This document shows, one piece after another, positions 1 through 5,367 of a stretch of DNA of 15,802 bases; within the stretch, counting starts at the first letter, position 1; each line of letters opens with the position of its first letter. The stretch covers positions 1-15,802 of the forward strand of contig CBFGRJ010000150.1 of the NCBI GenBank assembly GCA_965651135.1. Reading direction: 5' to 3'. The notes below the pieces were generated by a model. It searched no databases, was not told the origin of the DNA, and saw only the letters and a list, made by a program, of their open reading frames with translations. The position numbers were made by a program, and so were the translations under genes. The DNA comes from JAICQQ01 sp965651135. Lineage in GTDB: Bacteria; Myxococcota_A; Polyangia; Polyangiales; Polyangiaceae.

Positions 1-317
1 GGCCTGGAAGGCAGCCTAGGCGAGCAGACTGGCCGTAGTTCTGGGCCGAGAGCGTTCTCGGACTGATGCTGTAGTTTGTGCGCGTGTTCTGCAGGGTGCT
101 TTGTTGTGGAATCGCGGGGTTGCGTGGCGATGCTGGATAGCGCGCCCCCGTGCCAACTCCAAAAAGTGGCTTGAGTCTGGCGCGAACAGTTCCGAGTGGG
201 GGAGGTTTTCGCGAGGCGCGTTATGCTGCGAGAGAGGACCGAGACTGGAGGCGCTTGCGTCGGCTGGGGGCCGCTTCGGCGCCGAGATGGGGGATGGCCA
301 ACAGACTGGCGTGCCAT
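1..317 (-). other. Open frame running off the left edge, doubtful first-cassette gene
   Basis: On the minus strand an ATG at 317 opens a frame with no stop codon down to base 1 (105 codons, 3' end outside the window). It starts 39 bases beyond the attI-like core at 350-356. That is similar to the gap between core site and start codon in the two cassette-like genes further right, so it could be the first gene of a standard integron array extending leftward. Against this, the translation is rich in Ser, Arg, Pro, Thr and Gln, shows no recognisable motif, and could be an open frame by chance in GC-rich DNA. No other gene is evident in bases 1-349: the intI frame is also open here but does not look like integrase before about 430. 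Confidence 0.2.
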
Positions 318-349
318 GGCGAGGGGGCGGCAGCGCCAGGAGCTGGTCT

Positions 350-356
350 GCCTAAC
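350..356 (-). other. attI: attI-like core site (GTTAGGC)
   Basis: The minus strand reads GTTAGGC here, an exact match to the GTTRRRY core at which integron integrases insert cassettes. It lies 53 bases upstream of the preferred intI start codon and points away from intI, which is where attI sits in a standard integron. A 7-bp match alone is weak, and I could not identify accessory integrase-binding repeats beside it. If intI really started at the upstream ATG (316), this site would fall inside its coding sequence. Confidence 0.35.
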
Positions 357-408
357 GTGCGGAAAAAGGCAGCGAGGACGTCGGTACGGGGCTTGCTGCC
401 CATGGGAT

Positions 409-1407
409 GTGAGCCATGCGAACTGGGGCCAGCTGCAAACTCCGAAGGCGATCTTTGAAGCCATTGAGGAGAGCCTTGTGCGCCGGCACGGCAGTCCGCG
501 CACGGCGGAAGCTTACGTACGCTGGACACGGCGTTTCATTGCAGCGAGCGGTCGCAAGCACCCCCGCGACCTCGGGCCGAAGGACGTGGTCGCGTTTCTG
601 TCCCGCCTCGCCACTCAGGATCAAGTGAGCGCGTCCACTCAGAACCAAGCTCTCGCAGCGCTGCTCTACCTCTACAAAGAGGTGCTCGGCCAGCCGCTCG
701 AGTTTCTCGACGCCATCGTTCATGCACAGCGGCCCAAGCGCCTACCCACTGTGCTCGGTCGGGAGGAAGTGGCAGCGCTCTTGGCCCGTCTCCAGCCCCC
801 CTGGCTCCTCATGGCCAAGTTGCTCTACGGCGCCGGACTTCGACTCATGGAGTGTGCCACGCTGCGGGTCAAGGACGTCGACTTCGCACGTCATCAGCTC
901 ACGGTGCGGCGCGCCAAGGGTGCGAAAGACCGTGTCACCCTGCTGCCCGTGTCGCTCGAAGCAGAGCTCCGCGAGCACCTCGAAAAGCGGCGAGGAGAAC
1001 ACGAGCGTGACCTCTCGCGCGGCCGCGGTAGCGTCGAGATCCCCTACGCGCTCGGACGCAAGTTTCCGAACGCGAGCACCGAGTTTCGCTGGCAGTGGGT
1101 CTTTCCGGCCACTCGCTTCTATCGCGATGAGGTGACCGGCGTCGTCAGGCGCCACCATTTGCATGAAACGGCCCTGCAGCGCGCCGTGCGGAAAGCGGGC
1201 CTCGACGCCGGGATCCCGAAGCCTGTGAGTTGTCATACGCTGCGCCATTCGTTTGCCACCCACCTCCTCGAATCCGGCACAGACCTTCGAACAATCCAGA
1301 AGCTCCTCGGTCATCAAGATGTGCGAACCACGATGATCTATACCCACGTGGCCGACGTGGGGCCGTTCGGTGTGCAAAGTCCCCTCGATAAGCTGATGAG
1401 CCGCTAG
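409..1407 (+). CDS. intI: Integron integrase (tyrosine recombinase IntI)
   Basis: Site-specific tyrosine recombinase that recombines attI and attC sites to capture and shuffle gene cassettes. With a GTG start at 409 the protein is 332 residues. The catalytic set then falls at Arg145 (in GLRLMEC), Lys170, His276 and Arg279 (in CHTLRHSF), His302 (in LLGHQD) and Tyr311 (in MIYTHV), each within one position of the class 1 IntI numbering. That agreement is why I chose this start. The integron-specific insertion between patches II and III is present around residues 208-234 (GRKFPNAS, then FRWQWVFP), which separates it from XerC/XerD. The SAM-like N-terminal DNA-binding domain spans about 11-100. 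The frame is open back to 196, with an ATG at 316 and a Cys-rich stretch before 409, but this upstream part does not resemble IntI. No strong ribosome binding site precedes 409. The protein appears intact. Cassette-like DNA lies on its 3' side, which is unusual. Confidence 0.92.
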   Translation: MSHANWGQLQTPKAIFEAIEESLVRRHGSPRTAEAYVRWTRRFIAASGRKHPRDLGPKDVVAFLSRLATQDQVSASTQNQALAALLYLYKEVLGQPLEFLDAIVHAQRPKRLPTVLGREEVAALLARLQPPWLLMAKLLYGAGLRLMECATLRVKDVDFARHQLTVRRAKGAKDRVTLLPVSLEAELREHLEKRRGEHERDLSRGRGSVEIPYALGRKFPNASTEFRWQWVFPATRFYRDEVTGVVRRHHLHETALQRAVRKAGLDAGIPKPVSCHTLRHSFATHLLESGTDLRTIQKLLGHQDVRTTMIYTHVADVGPFGVQSPLDKLMSR

Positions 1408-1464
1408 TGTTGCGTCCCAGAAATAACGACTGAGGGCAAGAAGCGTCGTCTTATGCGAAACACT
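1406..1464. terminator. Imperfect palindrome between convergent genes, possible bidirectional terminator
   Basis: An interrupted inverted repeat begins at the intI stop codon. AGTGTTGCG (1406-1414) pairs with CGAAACACT (1456-1464) with one mismatch. ATAACGAC (1423-1430) pairs with GTCGT-TTAT (1445-1454, one bulged C). The loop is 1431-1444. It covers the ends of intI (+) and the convergent small gene (-), a typical place for a shared terminator, but there is no U-tract on either side. The core polarity (GTT on the left, AAC on the right) is opposite to an attC site. Confidence 0.4.
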
Positions 1465-1753
1465 TGCTGCCGTACGTAGCCGTCGGAGGCTCGATATCCG
1501 GCAGTCCGCCCAGTGCGCGGGCGAGTTCACGCCAGGAGGCGCCACCGCCGTGGATTGTGCGCAGCATCACCAATTCCAGCATTTCGCGCAGCGGCGCCTT
1601 CTCGACGCTCGATAGCTCCGCGCACTCCAGCAGCGCTCGAACGCGCGGCACCTCTGCACCGTACCGTGCAAAAGCATGCCGCAAAACCTGCTGATTGCGC
1701 AGCCCCTCATGGATCACGAGTATGTGCCAACCCTTTGCCGGCTTCGTAGCCAT
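1451..1753 (-). CDS. Hypothetical protein, possible integron cassette gene
   Basis: A 100-residue protein of no family I recognise. It is predicted soluble and mostly helical, with a basic N-terminus and a Leu/Glu-rich middle (RALLECAELSSVEKAPLREM around residues 38-57). I see no signal peptide, membrane segment or catalytic motif. The frame continues upstream to an ATG at 1822, but I prefer the ATG at 1753. The longer version would read through the GTTGGGC core at 1779-1785, and 1753 lies 26 bases after that core, as expected for the start of a cassette gene. A weak GGGGTG precedes it. The gene is convergent with intI and its TAA stop lies in the shared palindrome. No attC is recognisable behind the stop codon, so if it is a cassette its own site has decayed or been lost. 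Confidence 0.5.
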   Translation of the reverse strand: MATKPAKGWHILVIHEGLRNQQVLRHAFARYGAEVPRVRALLECAELSSVEKAPLREMLELVMLRTIHGGGASWRELARALGGLPDIEPPTATYGSKCFA

Positions 1754-2015
1754 CGACACCCCGAGGTGGCTTGCGAGCGCCCAACCTGCCGCGCCCCACC
1801 AGTGACGGACGACCACAGGCACGACAAGCTGAGCAGCCTTGGCGTGGCGTTCTGCCGCGAGGCCTAAGCGTTAGCGATGGCCTCGTCGCTAGCAATGCTG
1901 TGTTGGCTGGTCCCACTCCTACGGCGTCCAAGACGTTGATCAAACTTGAACCTGATGCGCTGACGTTACGACCGCCCAGCAACTCCGCAACCTGTACCTC
2001 GGCCGTTCCTGCCAT
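1707..2015 (-). CDS. Small doubtful ORF in the cassette-like region
   Basis: A 102-codon frame starting with ATG at 2015. The first 45 or so residues (starting MAGTAEVQVAELLGGRN) look protein-like. The remainder is Arg/Gly/Pro-rich, overlaps the start of the next minus-strand gene in another frame and crosses the GTTGGGC core at 1779-1785, so it is probably not genuine coding sequence. No ribosome binding site is visible. It is best read as a decayed cassette gene or as non-coding cassette DNA. Nothing else in 1880-2076 supports a gene. Confidence 0.2.
   Translation of the reverse strand: MAGTAEVQVAELLGGRNVSASGSSLINVLDAVGVGPANTALLATRPSLTLRPRGRTPRQGCSACRACGRPSLVGRGRLGARKPPRGVDGYEAGKGLAHTRDP
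1779..1785 (-). other. Isolated integron core site GTTGGGC
   Basis: The minus strand reads GTTGGGC, the same core sequence found at 2157-2163 and 3191-3197. It sits 26 bases ahead of the ATG of the 100-residue gene and is the likely left limit of the preceding cassette. A partner core could be CGCTAAC at 1870-1876 (minus strand), giving a 98-bp interval. I could not find convincing inner stem arms in that interval, so I do not call a full attC. Confidence 0.3.
1870..1893. repeat. Hairpin TAGCGA / TCGCTA
   Basis: The plus strand has GTTAGCGA, then an 8-base loop, then TCGCTAGC. This is an 8-bp stem with one G-T wobble, overlapping a GTTAGCG core-like sequence. It may be a remnant of an attC or a chance hairpin. 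It lies in the gene-poor stretch 1786-2076. Confidence 0.3.
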
Positions 2016-2076
2016 ATGGCATGCATCATGCAGCCATTCGGCAGCTAGTGCCAGCTGTCTCGCCGTCGCAGGATCC

Positions 2077-2163
2077 AGCTAACGTACTGGCGTTCAGCTG
2101 CGGGCGCCAGAGGGAGCGCGAAGCGCGAGCGACAAGCCCGTCAGCTGCAACGTCCAGTTGGGC
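2077..2163 (-). repeat. attC: attC recombination site (59-base element), minus-strand orientation
   Basis: On the minus strand the left core is GCCCAAC (2163-2157) and the right core GTTAGCT (2083-2077). Between them lie inner arms CGTT-G-CAGCTG-A-CGGGC (2152-2136) and GCCCG-CAGCTG-AACG (2105-2091). The arms pair perfectly except for two unpaired bases (G and A) in the left arm. This is the hallmark of attC, where the left inner arm carries extra bases that become extrahelical and set the recombining strand. The pairing continues toward the cores (CCAGT with ACTGG). The arms therefore orient the site on the minus strand. It lies 22 bases after the stop codon of the nuclease-like gene, exactly where a cassette's attC belongs. 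The right core departs from GTTRRRY at one position. Confidence 0.8.
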
Positions 2164-2185
2164 GGCCTTGCGTGGAATGAGCCGT

Positions 2186-3160
2186 CTACATGGAGAAAAT
2201 GAAGGTTCGTAACCTTTCGCGAATCACAACCGAAGGATCTGCGCCCCCTTCACGGAGCGCCAGCATGCGCTTCAGATCAGCATCATCCAGTACCAGGATC
2301 ATTTTCTGCTCTGCGATCCAGTGCTCGCGGATGGCGTGAGTTGCGCTTGGAGCCGCACCTGTTCGAGTTGCCAGCAACGCAAAGAGACCGCAACCGTGCT
2401 TCTTCAGGTAGTGCGAAACATCCAGCACCGAACGCTTCCCGATCGGCTCGGCATAGTTCTTGGCATCGATCACGACGTATCGAGCAAGGTACTCAGACCT
2501 CACCACTGCCCAGAATCCGGACTCTGCAAAGTTCTCTATGATGATGTCTCGACGGTTGCGCTTGGCGTCATCTGGAACCTCGTACTGAGGCAGACCAAGC
2601 GGCGGCGAGAACAAGAACTCCGACGCGTCGAACCAAAGCTTCTGAAAGTCGAGCGCGTCAACGTTGCCGGGAGGAATTCCCTCGAGCGCGCTCGAGAGGG
2701 CTCCAGCCTTGCTGCGCGCCGGCTCGGGGCTCTCGTCTTCGTGCGCGCCGCTTTTGAGCCAGTGCCAGAGTTCATCATTGATCCTTTGCGCGATCTCCTC
2801 TGCCCCCCAAAACTCAACCCCGGCACCACGGAGCACGGCGTCAGCGTCCTTGGAGAGTCGCGCAGGAGCCACCAGAACTAGCCGCGTTGCGCCGGCAGCC
2901 TCCCGGGCGCGTGTGGCAAACCCCACGACGGCATCGGCACGCCTGACCGGAACCTCAGCAAGTCGCTTTGCCTCAAACACGACCGCGTGTCCGTCGAGTC
3001 TCGCCCTGATGTCGATCTCGGTCCCACCGACACGGACGTTTCGCTCAACGTCGGTGGCCTTCGGGTCCAGCTGCACCAAGTTGTAGACGAACGTTTCGAA
3101 CTCCAGCGGGGACAGACCGAGTAGCGCTTTGGTAATGGCGGGGATCGATCGTTCCGGCAT
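2186..3160 (-). CDS. Protein with two PD-(D/E)XK nuclease-like domains (Mrr-type N-terminus), integron cassette gene
   Basis: A 324-residue protein, probably a DNA-cleaving or DNA-binding restriction-like protein. The N-terminal part (about 17-120) resembles the Mrr_cat restriction endonuclease fold: a helix with LSPLEFETFVYNL, then GGTEIDI with Asp50, then VVFEAKR with Glu63 and Lys65. After a linker of about 60 residues, a second domain (about 165-310) carries RRDIII (Asp205) followed by VVIDAKNY (Asp232, Lys234) and a helix-rich tail, again a D-(D/E)xK arrangement. Both sites look intact. I chose ATG 3160 because GGAAGAG lies just upstream. The alternative TTG at 3196 overlaps a core site. 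The gene starts 37 bases after GTTGGGC (3197-3191) and ends 22 bases before the attC, the anatomy of a complete cassette of about 1.1 kb. Anti-phage or anti-plasmid defence is an inference. No methylase partner is present. Confidence 0.8.
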   Translation of the reverse strand: MPERSIPAITKALLGLSPLEFETFVYNLVQLDPKATDVERNVRVGGTEIDIRARLDGHAVVFEAKRLAEVPVRRADAVVGFATRAREAAGATRLVLVAPARLSKDADAVLRGAGVEFWGAEEIAQRINDELWHWLKSGAHEDESPEPARSKAGALSSALEGIPPGNVDALDFQKLWFDASEFLFSPPLGLPQYEVPDDAKRNRRDIIIENFAESGFWAVVRSEYLARYVVIDAKNYAEPIGKRSVLDVSHYLKKHGCGLFALLATRTGAAPSATHAIREHWIAEQKMILVLDDADLKRMLALREGGADPSVVIRERLRTFIFSM

Positions 3161-3190
3161 GCGCTCTTCCGATTCGCGAACCTTTAGTCC

Positions 3191-3246
3191 GCCCAACTCT
3201 CAATTCTACGACCGTCCCCCGCACAATAAGCGCGTTGGTGTTGGGC
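3191..3246. repeat. Integron-type element with complementary cores GCCCAAC / GTTGGGC
   Basis: GCCCAAC (3191-3197) and GTTGGGC (3240-3246) are perfect complements and perfect matches to the RYYYAAC/GTTRRRY cores, 56 bp end to end, which is within the size range of short attC sites. The inner arms expected of attC are not convincing here, so the element may be degenerate. It borders the nuclease-like cassette on the side where the previous attC (or an attI) should be. It also lies 107 bases behind the stop codon of the VOC gene, which would make that gene a cassette too. Confidence 0.45.
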
Positions 3247-3259
3247 CTGGAAAGGCAGC
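3244..3259. repeat. Short direct repeat shared with bases 1-15
   Basis: GGCCTGGAAAGGCAGC here matches GGCCTGGAAGGCAGC at 1-15, differing by one inserted A. The left copy may extend beyond the window. The two copies bracket the intI plus cassette-like region. Confidence 0.4.
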
Positions 3260-3353
3260 TCGCCCGCTCCCCGTCACGGTCGTTCCCCTCAGACCTTCGC
3301 TTCGGAGGACGAGGTTGAAGGGCGTCTGGGTCGCTCGCCTGAAGCTCGAGAGC

Positions 3354-3782
3354 TCAGTCGGGTAGCTCGGGATTGGTGTTGATCATCCAAGGTATGCCGA
3401 ACTTGTCGATCAGCGAGCCAAAGCCGGGCGACCAAAAGGTTTTGTCGAAGGGCATGATCACCTTGCCTCCTTCGGAAAGCTCGTCGAACCAACGCTTCGC
3501 CTCAGCGGCGTCTTTCGTGTGCAGCGTGACGTCGAACCCGTTCTTGGGCTTGTCGATGTTGGGAGCCCAGGCGACGTCCATGTCGGCGCCCATGATGGCT
3601 TGGTCACCTACTTGCAGCCAACAGTGCATCAGCCAGTCCCTGTGCTCCTTGGCAACCGGCATGTCGGGCGCCCCTTCGCCATAAGGTTGAGCGGCCGTAA
3701 TCTCGCCGCCGAGGATTTTTGCGTAGAACTCGAATGCCTCGCGGCACTGGCCACGGAAGCTCAGGCTGGTCACGATTTTCAT
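3354..3782 (-). CDS. VOC superfamily protein, PhnB/glyoxalase-like
   Basis: A 142-residue cytoplasmic protein of the vicinal oxygen chelate superfamily, PhnB-like subgroup. It opens with MKIVTSLSFRGQCREAFEFY, the usual first beta-strand and helix, followed by ILGGEI. It has the characteristic middle GDQAIMGAD around residues 61-69 and ends with FGIPWMIN, a conserved last strand in this group. Members bind a metal or small molecules, and the reaction cannot be told from sequence. The start is ATG 3782 with AGGAG seven bases upstream, rather than the TTG at 3788. The gene is divergent from gdhA. PhnB-like genes are seen in integron cassettes and a core-bounded element follows it at 3191-3246, but no cassette boundary is visible upstream of its start. 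The gap 3247-3353 shows nothing further. Confidence 0.88.
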   Translation of the reverse strand: MKIVTSLSFRGQCREAFEFYAKILGGEITAAQPYGEGAPDMPVAKEHRDWLMHCWLQVGDQAIMGADMDVAWAPNIDKPKNGFDVTLHTKDAAEAKRWFDELSEGGKVIMPFDKTFWSPGFGSLIDKFGIPWMINTNPELPD

Positions 3783-4017
3783 GGTCAATCTCCTCTAGGT
3801 TGGCCGGTTGAGCAGATGGGCGGCATAGCACGAAGTGAAGACCTCTGCCTGGCTCCGGTAGCAGGCATTTTTGGTTGGATGCCGGATTACGCCGCACGAA
3901 CGTCGCGATTTGGGTTGGTGCCAGAACACGTCCCCGCGCTGCGCAGTCCGGCCGCCCGTTGGCGGTCCTGGAACGTTGCGCGCAATGCGTCACGCTTCCC
4001 GCGGAGATCGCAAAGCA
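3783..4017. promoter_or_regulatory. Divergent promoter region between the VOC gene and gdhA
   Basis: 235 bases without a gene, expected to hold promoters in both directions. The only clear element is the perfect 10-bp palindrome TTGCGCGCAA at 3976-3985, which overlaps an alternative in-frame ATG (3985) for gdhA. I could not identify reliable promoter boxes. Confidence 0.4.
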
Positions 4018-5358
4018 ATGTTGGATGAGAAAGTCGAGTTCTTGTACGAAGAGGTGGTCCAGCGGAACCCGGGTGAGGTCGAATTCCACCAGGCGGTTCG
4101 CGAGGTGCTGGAGTGCCTGGGCCCGGTGCTCGCGAAGTATCCGGAATTCGCTCGGACCAAGATCATCCAGCGCATTTGCGAGCCGGAGCGTCAGATCATT
4201 TTCCGGGTACCTTGGACGGACGACCGCGGAGAGGTGCACATCAATCGCGGCTTTCGTGTGGAGTTCAACAGCGCGCTCGGCCCCTACAAGGGGGGCCTGC
4301 GCTTCCACCCGTCGGTCAACCTGGGCATCGTGAAGTTTTTGGGCTTCGAACAGGTCTTCAAGAACGGCCTGACCGGCATGCCTATCGGCGGCGGCAAGGG
4401 TGGCGCCGATTTCGATCCGAAGGGGCGCAGCGACGACGAGGTGATGCGCTTCTGTCAGAGCTTCATGCTCGAGATGTACCGCCACCTCGGCGAGCACACG
4501 GACGTCCCCGCCGGCGACATCGGGGTGGGCACGCGCGAGATCGGTTACCTGTTCGGGCAATACAAACGCATCACGAACCGCTACGAATCGGGTGTCCTCA
4601 CGGGTAAGGGCATCGACTGGGGCGGCGCCCTCGTGCGGCGCGAGGCAACAGGCTACGGCGCAGCCTTCTTCCTCGAAGAAATGCTGAAAACCCGCAAGCA
4701 GTCGCTGGAGGGCATGACGTGCCTTGTCTCCGGCTCGGGAAACGTGGCGCTCTCCGCCATCGAGAAGGTGCATACCCTGGGAGGCTTGGTGGTGGCCTGC
4801 TCGGATTCCGACGGCTTCGTCCACGATCCCGAGGGGATCGAGTTGGACTTGCTCCGCGAGGTCAAGGAGGTGCAACGAGGGCGGGTGGCGCACTACGCCG
4901 AAGCCCGAACCGGTGCCCAGTACCACGCCCGCGGCAGTATCTGGGAAATCCCCTGCGACGCGGCTCTTCCCTGCGCGACTCAGAACGAGCTCACCGGCAA
5001 GGACGCCGCGGCGCTCATCAAAAACGGCTGCATCGCAGTGGCCGAAGGGGCCAACATGCCCACCACACCCGAGGGGATCCGCGCCTTCGCGGAGGCGGGC
5101 GTTTTGTTCGGCCCCGGCAAGGCAGCGAACGCCGGGGGCGTGGCGACCTCGGCCCTCGAAATGCAGCAGAACGCCAGTCGCGACCGTTGGACCTTCGAGC
5201 ACACCGAGCAGCGGCTATCGGAGATCATGACCGGCATCCACGACCTCTGCTCTCAAACCGCCGAAGAGTTCGGCTACCCCGGAGATTACGTGAGGGGCGC
5301 CAACATCGCCGGCTTTCTCCGTGTGGCCCGCGCCATGGTTGCGCTAGGCTTGGTTTAG
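4018..5358 (+). CDS. gdhA: NADP-type glutamate dehydrogenase
   Basis: Converts 2-oxoglutarate and ammonia to glutamate with NAD(P)H, linking carbon and nitrogen metabolism in the cytoplasm. With ATG 4018 the protein is 446 residues, matching the usual length of about 447 of hexameric bacterial GdhA. Substrate-binding and catalytic lysines are visible at Lys91 (in GPYKGGLRF), Lys115 and Lys127 (in PIGGGKGGADFDP). The dinucleotide-binding domain carries GSGNVA and then ACSDSDGFV, a loop seen in the NADP-dependent subgroup, though the cofactor is inferred. The C-terminal region has PNVVTS-type elements replaced by the GdhA-typical GKAANAGGVATSALEM. GGAG lies 11 bases before the start. An in-frame ATG at 3985 would add 11 residues. 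The gene stands alone and converges with the next gene, whose stop codon is only 9 bases away. Confidence 0.95.
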   Translation: MLDEKVEFLYEEVVQRNPGEVEFHQAVREVLECLGPVLAKYPEFARTKIIQRICEPERQIIFRVPWTDDRGEVHINRGFRVEFNSALGPYKGGLRFHPSVNLGIVKFLGFEQVFKNGLTGMPIGGGKGGADFDPKGRSDDEVMRFCQSFMLEMYRHLGEHTDVPAGDIGVGTREIGYLFGQYKRITNRYESGVLTGKGIDWGGALVRREATGYGAAFFLEEMLKTRKQSLEGMTCLVSGSGNVALSAIEKVHTLGGLVVACSDSDGFVHDPEGIELDLLREVKEVQRGRVAHYAEARTGAQYHARGSIWEIPCDAALPCATQNELTGKDAAALIKNGCIAVAEGANMPTTPEGIRAFAEAGVLFGPGKAANAGGVATSALEMQQNASRDRWTFEHTEQRLSEIMTGIHDLCSQTAEEFGYPGDYVRGANIAGFLRVARAMVALGLV

Positions 5359-5367
5359 CAAAGCAAG

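Noticed and set aside
742..1545. 267-codon minus-strand frame over intI
   Set aside because: Antisense to the integrase catalytic domain, with no motifs, and it overlaps the end of the 100-residue gene in another frame.
1779..1876. A second complete attC between CGCTAAC and GTTGGGC on the minus strand
   Set aside because: Core-like ends exist, but I could not find complementary inner arms of useful length, so only the single core site is reported.
2077..2163. attC read in plus-strand orientation
   Set aside because: The cores alone would allow it, but the extra unpaired bases belong to the left inner arm of attC. They lie in the arm that is left-hand only when the site is read on the minus strand. 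The adjacent gene also fits the minus orientation.
2246..2256. CTTCACGGAGC resembling the regulator repeats
   Set aside because: It is inside the nuclease-like coding sequence, matches only part of the 13-mer, and is far from the sulfate operon; a chance match is likely.
3161..3196. TTG start at 3196 for the nuclease-like gene
   Set aside because: It lies within the GTTGGGC core and lacks a ribosome binding site; ATG 3160 has GGAAGAG at good spacing.
3604..5202. 532-codon open frame antisense to gdhA
   Set aside because: It is the reverse-strand shadow of a highly conserved enzyme gene in GC-rich DNA. Its translation has no family features and it overlaps the VOC gene in another frame.
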